A DNA stretch of 46,728 nucleotides from Bacteroidota bacterium (GTDB lineage: Bacteria > Bacteroidota > Bacteroidia > Chitinophagales > Saprospiraceae): positions 1 to 46,728 of the forward strand of contig JAKQLF010000196.1 of assembly GCA_029567325.1 (NCBI GenBank). The letters run 5' to 3'. Positions 34,546 through 43,305 of the stretch are shown here, one piece after another; position 1 is the stretch's first letter, and each line of letters begins with the position of its first letter. The notes under the pieces were generated by a model, which saw nothing but the letters and a program-made list of their open reading frames with translations, did not search any database and was not told the DNA's origin. A program made the translations under genes and the position numbers.

Positions 34546-34703
34546 AACTATTTAGGTGGGTGCTTTCTTTTCAAAAAATCAGGAAAATTTTCGTCAATCG
34601 AGGCTCATTTGAGAAGTAATAGCAGCGCTATTGCGACAAAAACAGCCGAAGAGTCGCGGAAAATTGACATTTTTTGAATGAAATTGACTCCACCTAAATA
34701 GTT
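34546..34703. mobile_element. MITE-like long-hairpin element, family D
   Basis: AACTATTTAGGTGG (34546-34559) is repeated inverted and perfectly at 34690-34703. Further in, TTCAAAAAATcaggaAAATTTTC pairs with GGAAAATTGACATTTTTTGAA, and the centre has ATAGC-agc-GCTAT. The whole element of 158 bases can fold into one long imperfect hairpin. It starts 8 bases after the stop of the lysine-rich peptide and ends 16 bases before the GH130 start, so it may also act as a terminator or an RNA processing site. Only one copy is in the window. Confidence 0.75.
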
Positions 34704-34719
34704 AAAAAAAAATTTCAAA

Positions 34720-35754
34720 TTGGTTGAAGTAAACAAGCTGGGTATTATTTTAGGAAAATCTGATTTTGATTTTGAAAATGAAGGCGTGCTCAATCCTGGT
34801 GTAATAAGGGAGGGTGAAACAACTCACATGTTTTACCGAGCAGTAGCTAAAAATAATTATTCTTCAATTGGATATTGTACTTTAAATGGTGCTCATGAAG
34901 TAACCAGTCGTAATCAGACTCCTTTGTTATCACCCATGGCAGACTATGAAAAACATGGCATGGAGGATCCTAGGATCGTGAAGATAGATGATGTTTATTA
35001 TCTGACTTACACGGCTTATGACGGCTTGAATGCTTTAGGGGCCTTGGCTACTTCAACTGATTTGATCAGTTGGGAAAGACATGGCATCATCGTTCCCTTG
35101 ATTACTTATAATGATTTTAAAACATTGATAGAAACTAATAGCGCCATCAGTGAAAAGTATACTCGTTTCAATCAATATTCCAAAAGTCATGAAAGCCAAG
35201 AAGAACCAATATTTTTGTGGGATAAAAATTTAATATTTTTTCCAAGAAAAATAAATGATAAATTTTGTTTTTTGCATCGAATAAAGCCTGACATACAAGT
35301 GGTTGTGTCCATTGAAAAATTGGAGGATTTAACTACAGAATTCTGGAAAGCCTATTTTCTGGCCTTCAATGATCACGTAGTACTATCACCCAAATTTGAA
35401 CACGAAATCAGTTATGTTGGCGGTGGTTGCCCACCTATAGAAACAGCAAGCGGTTGGCTGATCATTTACCATGCCGTCCACGATACCTTGCAAGGATATG
35501 TTTATAGTGCCTGTGCAGCATTATTGGATATCAATGACCCAAATAAGGAGATCGCAAGATTGCCATATCCTTTATTTTTTCCTCAAAAATCATGGGAATT
35601 AAAAGGTGAGGTAAATAATGTTTGTTTTCCGACGGGAGCTGTCTTGGATTTGGATACGTTACTCATTTTTTATGGAGCTGCAGATGAAAGAATAGCTCTT
35701 GCCACCTTGAGTTTGGAAGCTTTACTAGCAGAACTGAACAACAATAGGTGTTGA
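34720..35754 (+). CDS. GH130-family mannoside phosphorylase / beta-mannosidase
   Basis: A 344-residue five-bladed beta-propeller enzyme. GH130 members split or build beta-mannosides (often beta-1,2 or beta-1,4) with phosphate or water. Landmarks are VLNPGVIREGETTHMFYRAV near residues 22-41, GMEDPRIV with the catalytic-site Asp near 80-87, and YVGGGCPPIETASGWLIIYHAV near 231-252. No ATG exists before residue 37, and an in-frame stop lies at 34699-34701, so the start is probably the TTG at 34720. A GT4-type glycosyltransferase follows 117 bases later, a common pairing in Bacteroidota. Confidence 0.9.
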   Translation: MVEVNKLGIILGKSDFDFENEGVLNPGVIREGETTHMFYRAVAKNNYSSIGYCTLNGAHEVTSRNQTPLLSPMADYEKHGMEDPRIVKIDDVYYLTYTAYDGLNALGALATSTDLISWERHGIIVPLITYNDFKTLIETNSAISEKYTRFNQYSKSHESQEEPIFLWDKNLIFFPRKINDKFCFLHRIKPDIQVVVSIEKLEDLTTEFWKAYFLAFNDHVVLSPKFEHEISYVGGGCPPIETASGWLIIYHAVHDTLQGYVYSACAALLDINDPNKEIARLPYPLFFPQKSWELKGEVNNVCFPTGAVLDLDTLLIFYGAADERIALATLSLEALLAELNNNRC

Positions 35755-35871
35755 TTTTTCTCTTTTAAACTTTAAAAGTTTCTTTAAGCAGATTTACATA
35801 TGTGTTCAAATGGTATTCATTTGTCCTTCATCTGTATTTGATATATATTTTAATAGCCAAAATAGACGACC

Positions 35872-38226
35872 ATGATAAATGCATTAATAACCTATTCGCC
35901 TACCAAAAAACTGAATATAGTTCCAGGTGAAATTAATTTCTATTCAAACCTGAGAGTTCCAAAAAAGGATCGTGTAGAAAACGTAAGTTCTGAAATATTA
36001 TTCATCACTTCATATCCTCCTCGAGAGTGTGGTATAGCCACCTATTCTGAAGATTTGATCAATGCTTTGAATAATCAATACACAAATACTTTTGAATACA
36101 GTATCTGTGCCCTAGAATCCGATTCAGAACAACATATTTATAAAAGTCCGCCCAAATTTAAATTAAATACAAACCAAAAAAATGCGTTTGCAAAAACTGC
36201 TTTTTTGATCAATAGAGACATTGCCATCAAGCTTGTTATCATTCAACATGAATTTGGATTTTTTAATGAACATGATGAGGATTTCAAACAGTTTTATGAG
36301 GCCATTTCTAAGCCAATAATTTTTGTATTTCATACCGTTTTACCAAAACCAAATTACATAACACTCAGAAAAGTTAATCAAATGATCACTGCGGCAGAGT
36401 CTGTAGTAGTGATGACCAAAAATGCAGCTAACCTATTAATCCAAGATTATGAAATACCTCAAAATAAGATTACGATTATTCCACATGGTACGCATTTGGT
36501 ACCGGCTTTAAAAAAGGAAGACCTCAAAGATACTTACCACTTTACCGGTAGACAAATATTATCAACCTTTGGATTGTTGAATGCTGGTAAAGGAATAGAA
36601 ATAACACTGGAAGCGCTTCCAGCTATTATCCAAGTACACCCTAATGTTTTGTTTTTAATTCTCGGAAAAACACACCCAACAGTCGTAAAAAACGAAGGGG
36701 AGATTTATCGCAAAATGCTTGAAGATAAAGTGGCCACGTTAAATCTTGGTGACTATGTTTTGTTTTTAAATGAATATTTGCCGCTGCCAAAACTGCTAGA
36801 CTATTTGCAGCTAACAGATATTTATTTATTTACGTCAAAAGACCCTTTTCAAGCAGTCAGTGGCACATTTGCTTATGCAATGAGTTGTGGTTGTCCCATT
36901 ATATCGACTCCCATACCTTTTGCTCAGGAATTTATCACTGATGATACTGGTAGGTTGATTGATTTTGATCGCCCAGACCAACTTTCCAAAGCAGTGAATT
37001 ATTTGTTATCTGATGACAAGTTGAGAATGAAACTCTCGCTCAATTGTTTGCAAAAAATGGCTGTAACGTCATGGGGTAATTCGGCCATAGCGCATGGACA
37101 ATTATTTAACAAATTAAATAAGGACAAACAAAAGCCCATCTTTAAAAAACCAACTTTCAGTTTAAATCATTTTAATAAAATGACTACTGACATCGGTTTT
37201 GTGCAGTTTTCAAACGGAGCAATTCCGGACTTGAATTCAGGTTATACCTTGGACGATAACGCACGCGCATTAATTGTAGCTTGCCAACATTTTCAACAAA
37301 CAAAAAATCCACAAGATCTTGAAAAGATAAATGTTTATTTCATGTTTATCCGATACTGTTTTCAACCCAATGGAACATTTCTAAATTATGTCAACGATGA
37401 CAATGAGTTCACCAAACAGAATACAATTGAAAATATTGAAGATAGCACTGGTCGTGCAATTTGGGCACTTGGTTATATGCTTTCATTAGAGGATTATTTG
37501 CCTACACGGGTTTTTAGCATGGCCGAAAATATTATTCAGGACGCTATGCCAAATTTGTTACTAATAAACTCCTCGCGTGCTATGGCCTTTATTATCAAAG
37601 GATTACACTTTCAAAATAAAACTGAAAATTTGTCTTATATGAAGGTCTTTGCTAATAGACTTTTGCAAATGTATCGCCATGAGCGTGAAGGTGACTGGCA
37701 TTGGTTTGAAAGTTATTTGACTTATGCAAATAGTGTATTACCTGAAGCGATGTTGTGTGCTTATTTATCTTTGGATGATGATCAATATAGAAAAGTTGCC
37801 AAAGAGAGTTTTGATTTTTTATTGGGTATAATCTTCGTAAACGGTCACATAAAAATTATATCAAACAAAGGGTGGCATTTCAAGAATGAAGAAAATGTTC
37901 CACAGATTGGCGGCGAACAAGCCATTGACATTGCCTATACCATCCTTGCTCTGGAAAAATTTTCTCACGAATTTCCTTTGTCAAATTATAAGTCAAAAGC
38001 TGAAATTGCATTCAATTGGTTTTTAGGTGATAATCACTTAAATCAGAATGTATACAATCATTGCACAGGTGGATGTTATGATGGGATTGAAGAATTTAAT
38101 ATCAACATCAATCAAGGTGCAGAATCAACGCTGAGTTTTCTTTTATCACGCTTAGCTATGGAAAGGATGTTTCATTCAAAAACTATTAGCTTGCAAATGC
38201 AGTTGGCGGTTGAGTTTATAAAGTAA
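35872..38226 (+). CDS. Two-domain glycosyltransferase (GT4 plus alpha/alpha-toroid)
   Basis: A 784-residue cytosolic protein. Residues about 40-420 are a GT-B fold glycosyltransferase of family 4 (FITSYPPRECGIATYSEDL near 43-61, GLLNAGKGIEITLEALP, and DPFQAVSGTFAYAMSCGCP as the nucleotide-sugar site). Residues about 430-784 are a helical domain (LDDNARALIVACQHF, WHWFESYLTYANSVLPEAML) similar to alpha/alpha-toroid glycosidases or epimerases. Next to GH130, the pair probably makes and recycles a mannose-containing glycan. The donor and product are not known. Confidence 0.88.
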   Translation: MINALITYSPTKKLNIVPGEINFYSNLRVPKKDRVENVSSEILFITSYPPRECGIATYSEDLINALNNQYTNTFEYSICALESDSEQHIYKSPPKFKLNTNQKNAFAKTAFLINRDIAIKLVIIQHEFGFFNEHDEDFKQFYEAISKPIIFVFHTVLPKPNYITLRKVNQMITAAESVVVMTKNAANLLIQDYEIPQNKITIIPHGTHLVPALKKEDLKDTYHFTGRQILSTFGLLNAGKGIEITLEALPAIIQVHPNVLFLILGKTHPTVVKNEGEIYRKMLEDKVATLNLGDYVLFLNEYLPLPKLLDYLQLTDIYLFTSKDPFQAVSGTFAYAMSCGCPIISTPIPFAQEFITDDTGRLIDFDRPDQLSKAVNYLLSDDKLRMKLSLNCLQKMAVTSWGNSAIAHGQLFNKLNKDKQKPIFKKPTFSLNHFNKMTTDIGFVQFSNGAIPDLNSGYTLDDNARALIVACQHFQQTKNPQDLEKINVYFMFIRYCFQPNGTFLNYVNDDNEFTKQNTIENIEDSTGRAIWALGYMLSLEDYLPTRVFSMAENIIQDAMPNLLLINSSRAMAFIIKGLHFQNKTENLSYMKVFANRLLQMYRHEREGDWHWFESYLTYANSVLPEAMLCAYLSLDDDQYRKVAKESFDFLLGIIFVNGHIKIISNKGWHFKNEENVPQIGGEQAIDIAYTILALEKFSHEFPLSNYKSKAEIAFNWFLGDNHLNQNVYNHCTGGCYDGIEEFNININQGAESTLSFLLSRLAMERMFHSKTISLQMQLAVEFIK

Positions 38227-38318
38227 AAAGTAAAAAGTTCATAAAGTAAAAAGTTCATAAAGTAAAAAGTTCATAAAGTAGAAAGTTCATAAATTAGAAA
38301 GCGCATAAAGTAAAAATA
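38218..38318. repeat. 17-base tandem repeat at the end of the glycosyltransferase gene
   Basis: About five copies of a unit AAAGTAAAAAGTTCATA run from the last codons of the glycosyltransferase gene into the intergenic region, decaying to the right (GAAAGTTCATAAATTAG, GCGCATAAAGTAAAAAT). The stop codon of the gene is the TAA within AAAGTAA of the first unit. A second short AAACGAATAA-type repeat lies at about 38420-38460. Nothing else was seen in the gap to 38547. Confidence 0.8.
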
Positions 38319-38547
38319 TTAAGTATTGTGAATTATGGAGATACGCAAGGCCTTGCTTCTGTACTATTTTTGTAAAATTTTAAGGGGTGGACAGTAAATA
38401 CTTTTATTCGTCTATAATTCATAAACGAATAAACGCATAAACGAATAAACAATAAACAATGCCTTGCAAATTGCCAACGTGTCCTAACTTACAATAAGTG
38501 ATTGCCCATGGCGGCCAAAGACCAATTGCCTTTCGGCGTTTAAGACA

Positions 38548-38584
38548 TAAAAAAAGGGCCAAGAATATCTTTTATTCTTAGCCC
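38548..38584 (-). terminator. Rho-independent terminator of the outer-membrane protein gene
   Basis: On the minus strand GGGCTAAGAATA-loop-TATTCTTGGCCC is followed by a run of eight T. The stem has about 12 pairs with one mismatch, and lies 77 bases after the stop of the 38661-39293 gene. Confidence 0.85.
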
Positions 38585-38660
38585 AAAACTGATTGCCAAA
38601 TATAGTGTTTGGCTGAGGAAATGGTTTTTTAAGTAGAAGTTTAATGCCTTACGAAACGTT

Positions 38661-39293
38661 TTATAAAAAACGGTAACCTAAAGTCGCTTGTACCCATGCA
38701 TTTTTGTAACGTGGTGTTTGTGATGTACCATCACCATTATTAGTTGTTAAATCCCAAGCTGCTCTTGTTCCAATTACCAACTTATTTAAATTGATGTTTA
38801 CACCAACAGCAACACCGAAAATATTCTTACGCAAATTTTCATTTTCAAATTCTTCAATTTGTTCCAGGTTTTGGATATCATTTTCCAATACATCTTTGCG
38901 TTTTCTTAAGTATGATACCTGAGGTCCAGCTAAAATGGTCAATACTTCCATTGGTTTTACGGAGAGATACAGGGGAACATCAATATAGTCTGTAGTTCGG
39001 GTGAGTTTGTATGCACTGCCCAACAAGGTTCCTTCACCTTTGAATCCTTTTTGAGAAAACAATATTTCTGGTTGAAATCCTAATACATTTACAATAGGCA
39101 CTGCCATAAATACTCCGCCAACAAATCCGAATTTACCATCTGCTCTAAAATCATCTCCTGCACCATCGTAAACGTTGGCATAATTTGTACCAATTTTAAT
39201 TCCGAATTGGAAATTATTCCTTTCATCGTCCTGGCCGATCAAGGTACTACTTAGAAAAGTTCCTATTGCAAGGAAAACTATTAACTTATACAT
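38661..39293 (-). CDS. Outer-membrane beta-barrel protein (PorT-like)
   Basis: A 210-residue protein with a signal peptide (MYKLIVFLAIGTFLSSTLIG, cut before QDD) and alternating beta strands typical of small Bacteroidota outer-membrane barrels: FGIKIGTNYANV, GFVGGVFMAVPI, LGFQPEILFSQKGF, and the C-terminal WVQATLGYRFL that ends in an aromatic-Leu, the barrel-insertion signal. The function is unspecified. Monocistronic, closed by a strong terminator. Confidence 0.9.
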   Translation of the reverse strand: MYKLIVFLAIGTFLSSTLIGQDDERNNFQFGIKIGTNYANVYDGAGDDFRADGKFGFVGGVFMAVPIVNVLGFQPEILFSQKGFKGEGTLLGSAYKLTRTTDYIDVPLYLSVKPMEVLTILAGPQVSYLRKRKDVLENDIQNLEQIEEFENENLRKNIFGVAVGVNINLNKLVIGTRAAWDLTTNNGDGTSQTPRYKNAWVQATLGYRFL

Positions 39294-39654
39294 TATTTGT
39301 ATTTAAATTATTAAAAAATATTTCAATTTCCTTTAATGGTAAAGTTGAATTCGTTTTCATTAATTTTGCCATTTCGGTATTAAAATCTATTTTGAATTTA
39401 GTACATTGATTTAGTATGATTAACAACCCAAAGATCGTTTATTGCATGTCTTCATTTGTTACACAATTTTGGTAATAATTTACATGTTTTCCATGTTAGC
39501 TTGTCAAAGGAATAGCCATATCCTACTGCACTGTTTAAACTCCAAAAGATATGAGCATCAAAGAAGATGATTTTATTTGGGGTTTTAAGTGATTGACGAT
39601 GAGATCAATAGGGTGTTCTGTACTACAAATCAATGTGCTTTCGATTGATTGTTT

Positions 39655-39717
39655 GAAAAAAAATCCGGCTTGGAAAAAGTTGTAATAAAGAAATATCTAT
39701 TTTTTCCTCCCCGGATT
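39655..39717 (-). terminator. Probable terminator downstream of the YtxH gene
   Basis: AATCCGG (39662-39668) pairs with CCGGATT (39711-39717), with an inner pairing of GGAAAAA and TTTTTTCC; on the minus strand the stem is followed by a run of T (39663-39655). It lies 26 bases after the YtxH stop. The rest of the gap 39294-39654 shows no gene or clear promoter. Confidence 0.65.
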
Positions 39718-39742
39718 CATTGTTTGAAATGTTCAAGAGAAA

Positions 39743-40000
39743 TTAAGCTTCTAAATGATCTAATCTATTCTTAACTCTTGTAGAAGCATCTTTAAAATCG
39801 TCCTTTACATTGTCAACTTTCTGAGCATATCCATCTACAAATTCATCAAATTTTGAGTTCATACTGTGCAGCATGTTGTGGCTGTTTTCAGCAATTTTAT
39901 TTCTTGTTTTTTTACCTTTGTGAGGCGCAAGCAAAACACCTACAACAGCACCAACAGATAGTCCAACAATTAAGCTTAATAATGCTTTTCCTGCATTCAT
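39743..40000 (-). CDS. YtxH-domain protein
   Basis: An 85-residue protein from the ATG at 40000 (MNAGKALLSLIVGLSVGAVVG); the longer frame start at 40036 adds 12 unlikely residues. It has one membrane segment with glycines (residues 6-24), then the LLAPHKGKKTRNKI motif typical of YtxH general-stress proteins, then a long amphipathic coiled coil (about 35-85) with repeated Asp/Lys. It probably sits in the inner membrane with the coil in the cytoplasm. Such genes are often stress induced. Confidence 0.88.
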   Translation of the reverse strand: MNAGKALLSLIVGLSVGAVVGVLLAPHKGKKTRNKIAENSHNMLHSMNSKFDEFVDGYAQKVDNVKDDFKDASTRVKNRLDHLEA

Positions 40001-40253
40001 GATATATATTTTAATCGAGTAATTATGATTCTCCAAATATCGCGCATTTCAAAACCGATATTGTTACACTATTTGTTTTACGAATTACATTATTTGTCAT
40101 TCAAAACAGAATAGCAGTTTTCAGATGAGTTTTATTATGGTCAGTCTGGTAAAGTGTATACCTGTTGATTCATTTCACTTGCACTGATTATTGAAAGAAT
40201 CAGTGCAAGAATAATATTTATGGCTGGGATCGAGTCCTTTGATCTGTAAACCT

Positions 40254-40703
40254 TTAATTATTAAAAACTTCTGTTGTCAAAACACGCACATAATTGGGGT
40301 ATAATGCATTGGCATCATCTTCCGCAGTTATGAATATTTTTACTGGTTTAAATGTGGTAACTGTTTGAAAAGAAGCTTTCAAAGCTTTGGAGAATGTTCC
40401 ATCAGAGGTCTTAATTTGACCTAGATTTTTGATTTCAGCCTGATCGGTTTCCATCCAAACCATATACATCTGTTTTGGCGGGGTCAATCTACCAGGTTCC
40501 GCAAGATTTGCAATATTGATCTTTATAGATTGATTATTGTTTTTATCAGTTTTAATTTGGATGTCACCTGTTGCCGCTGGAGCAACCGCAGAATTCATGA
40601 AAATAATCTTTTTGCTGCATGATGTGGTGTGAAACATTAGAAAAGATGCAAGAAATAACCATATAATGGTTTTGCCCGACGACAATAGCTTAGTTTTAAT
40701 CAT
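40254..40703 (-). CDS. Predicted lipoprotein of unknown function
   Basis: A 149-residue protein with a lipoprotein signal peptide: basic start, hydrophobic WLFLASFLMF, and the lipobox TTSC with Cys29. The mature part is mainly beta, with a pattern MYMVWMETDQ and NLGQIKTSDG that recalls the C-terminal periplasmic domain of anti-sigma-K-type factors. No anti-sigma domain is present. I do not recognise a characterised family. It is on the same strand as YtxH, 253 bases upstream. Confidence 0.78.
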   Translation of the reverse strand: MIKTKLLSSGKTIIWLFLASFLMFHTTSCSKKIIFMNSAVAPAATGDIQIKTDKNNNQSIKINIANLAEPGRLTPPKQMYMVWMETDQAEIKNLGQIKTSDGTFSKALKASFQTVTTFKPVKIFITAEDDANALYPNYVRVLTTEVFNN

Positions 40704-40907
40704 TGTTATTTTATTTAGTGATACTCTATATCCATTCGGCTATATCCAATTTTGGTCAAAAATGATCCATTTTAAGTGATACTTAGGCTATTTTTTCAGT
40801 AAGAGCGCTGCTCTAATTGAAAAATGAACCTTGTCTGACTTGAAATGTCTTAAATTTTTGATTCAATAGCGAATAGCTGAATAGCTACGATGATCTTTGA
40901 ATAAGAA

Positions 40908-41093
40908 TTATATTTTAATGCCTTTTATGACGTCTAAAAAACCAAAAACATCCAGCAACCAAAATATCACAGCTATTACTGCAACAGCATTGAGTATATT
41001 TTTAATTTTACTATCCATGGGAATGTATGTGTTGATGATCCATAAGATCACACCAACCACAATAAGTACAATGAAAACATTCATTAACGGCAT
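40908..41093 (-). CDS. Thivi_2564-type small membrane protein
   Basis: A 61-residue protein from the ATG at 41093 (TTG at 41099 is also possible). Two membrane segments, FIVLIVVGVILWIINTYIPM and ILNAVAVIAVIFWLLDVFGF, are linked by the short basic loop DSKIKN. This is the pattern of the Thivi_2564 family, common in environmental bacteria and often found near stress genes such as YtxH. Function unknown. The plus-strand frame over it (40897-41136) is a shadow. Confidence 0.82.
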   Translation of the reverse strand: MPLMNVFIVLIVVGVILWIINTYIPMDSKIKNILNAVAVIAVIFWLLDVFGFLDVIKGIKI

Positions 41094-41361
41094 ATTCAAG
41101 TATTTTAAAAATAAGAAAAACCTTTTTCTATTTTAGGCTGGTAGAGATATATTCCAAATACGCATTTAATTCACAATAAATGACTTTCATTTTTGCTTAA
41201 TAGATAATTTTATATTTCTTCTATTCCTTTCAAAGGCATGTCAAAGATAAATTGACAATGGCTGAAGTAATTACACAATTGTGCAATTAAGTTACATAAT
41301 TTAAATAAATTGAAATCAAGGTTTTCTAAGGAAAAGGTTGATTTTATGAGATTGTTTTGGT

Positions 41362-43086
41362 TTAGACTGATTTATTAAGAGACAAAATGAATGTACTACC
41401 AGCACCAAATTCACTTTCTAACGATATTTGTCCTCCCTGGGCTTCCATAAATTCTTTGCTGATGGCAAGTCCTAGTCCTGTTCCTTCTTTTTTGGTTCCC
41501 GGTACACGAAAATAGCGATCGAAGATTTTATCTTTATACTGTGGTGCTATTCCTTGGCCAAAATCTTTAACAGATATTTGAATATGCTTTGATGTTTCTT
41601 GAATCGACAATAAAATAGTTGAATTGTCATAGGAGTACCTTATAGCGTTCGATATCAGATTTGTTAAAACCCAAGCAGTTTTTTCATTGTCAGCCTGAAC
41701 CAAGGGTATTTCCTTAGGACAATTTACCTCCATCTGTATTTGCTTTTGATCCGCTTGAGTTTTAGTTGCATTGATGGCATAATTTAAAATTTCTCTAGGG
41801 TCGGATGGAAGAATGGATAACTGAATATTGCCACTTTCCAATTGAGTCATGTTTAGAAGTTCTCCAGTGATTTTTAGTAGACGGTATGCATCATCCTTGA
41901 TACTTTCAACAAGGTTTTTTTGTTCATCATTTAGTTTTCCAATTTGTTCATTTTCTAAAAGCTGCAAACTCATTTTAATAGACGAAATTGGAGTTTTAAA
42001 TTCGTGAGAAACGGTCGCAATAAAATTTGTTTTAGCGAAGTCTAGTTCTTTATATTCTGTCACATTCCTCAACAGAATAACATGTCCGACTACTTTTGGC
42101 TGATTTTCACCAGTGGGTGTAATGGTAATATGCTGTATATCTTTTTCAAAGTAACTTTCTTTTCCATTGGCGAAAATTTTCATTGGTTTATTACCATTTT
42201 TAAGAGGATTTGCCTCGTCAATATCCTTTATCAATGCGCGTAAAAGGTCATTTTTTAAGGCCAAGTCTTTTGATTGATAGCCAATGAGTTCTGAATCCGA
42301 CAATCCTAATATTTGATTAGCTTCTTCATTTGCAAAGATTATGCGCATCTTTTCATCGAGCCCAATAACCGGATCATGCATTTTATCAATGAGCGTTTCA
42401 ACCCTCTTCTTTTCCATCATCAGTTTGGCAAGATTGCTATTATTGTAGGTTTCCAGCTTTTGTGCCATCACATTAAATGATTTTGCCAAAGCTCCGAACT
42501 CGTTATTTTTTTCAAAATTTACACGTTCAGAATAATTTTTATCCGCTATCTGTTTGATACTTTCTGTAAGTTCTTTGATTGGATTTGCGATGTTTGAAGG
42601 AAGATTTATGAGTAAGATGAACGCTATTAAAAAGCACAATGTTCCAGTTATAGCTATCCAGAATACCGCGTTATTGGCTGTATGTTTTGCCATCTCGCTT
42701 TTTCTTTGAATGGATTGCATATTCATGTCCATCAAAACAAAGATATCTTTCCTGATCTCTGATTTGATAAGGTCATCATTTTGATTTTGTTTGAATATAT
42801 TAAAATGTTTTCTTAGTTCTTGAGTCACTTCATTTTCGTTAATTTCTGTAGTGTTGTTTTCTTGTTTTGCTAAATTATCTTCCAATTTTTGAATTGCTTC
42901 AACAGTACCCAACTCCAATGAAAGTAACATATTTCTAGCATACTCCAATGTTCGGTAATTATCCACCAACACATTTTCCGTATCAGATTTCAATGCTATT
43001 AAATATCTAGCACTCACGACACTCAAAAGCAGTATCAGAAAGAAGAGGAGGCCTACACCAAGCGTCAATTTTGTTTTTATTTTCAC
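41362..43086 (-). CDS. HAMP-PAS sensor histidine kinase of the kdp locus
   Basis: A 574-residue inner-membrane kinase. Membrane segments are at about 9-31 and 141-163, with a periplasmic helical domain between them. A HAMP linker (about 164-216), a PAS domain (about 230-345), the phospho-acceptor His361 in VSHEFKTP, and the ATPase domain follow (N-box Asn476/Asn480, DFGQG at 508-512, GTGLGL at 535-540). It lies downstream of the kinase-less KdpD sensor, so it probably replaces the missing kinase half of KdpD. No response regulator gene is in the window. Confidence 0.92.
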   Translation of the reverse strand: MKIKTKLTLGVGLLFFLILLLSVVSARYLIALKSDTENVLVDNYRTLEYARNMLLSLELGTVEAIQKLEDNLAKQENNTTEINENEVTQELRKHFNIFKQNQNDDLIKSEIRKDIFVLMDMNMQSIQRKSEMAKHTANNAVFWIAITGTLCFLIAFILLINLPSNIANPIKELTESIKQIADKNYSERVNFEKNNEFGALAKSFNVMAQKLETYNNSNLAKLMMEKKRVETLIDKMHDPVIGLDEKMRIIFANEEANQILGLSDSELIGYQSKDLALKNDLLRALIKDIDEANPLKNGNKPMKIFANGKESYFEKDIQHITITPTGENQPKVVGHVILLRNVTEYKELDFAKTNFIATVSHEFKTPISSIKMSLQLLENEQIGKLNDEQKNLVESIKDDAYRLLKITGELLNMTQLESGNIQLSILPSDPREILNYAINATKTQADQKQIQMEVNCPKEIPLVQADNEKTAWVLTNLISNAIRYSYDNSTILLSIQETSKHIQISVKDFGQGIAPQYKDKIFDRYFRVPGTKKEGTGLGLAISKEFMEAQGGQISLESEFGAGSTFILSLNKSV

Positions 43087-43127
43087 TGCAATAATTTTTT
43101 AAAAACCTAGTTATTCACAAAATAGTA

Positions 43128-43305
43128 AGAGGAAAGCCCTTTCAAACGAAAGGTTTCATCTCAGATTTGACCTGAGAAGCCAAGGCGTGCCTTGGCTCAA
43201 CAAAAAAGGTTCCAAACATCTCACATCTCACATTTCACTATTCACTATTCGCCATTTACCATTTACTATTTACCATTCACCATTCACCATCTCACATCTC
43301 ACAAT
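43128..43305. repeat. kdp-locus hairpin repeat E, copy 1
   Basis: Begins with a degenerate GGAAAGCCCTTTC hairpin, continues with TTTCATCTCAGATTTGACCT and the perfect stem AGCCAAGGC-gt-GCCTTGGCT (43178-43197), then a low-complexity tract of CACATCTCACATTTCACTAT type. The tract reaches the last codons of the KdpD sensor gene. Same order as copies 2 and 3. Confidence 0.85.
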
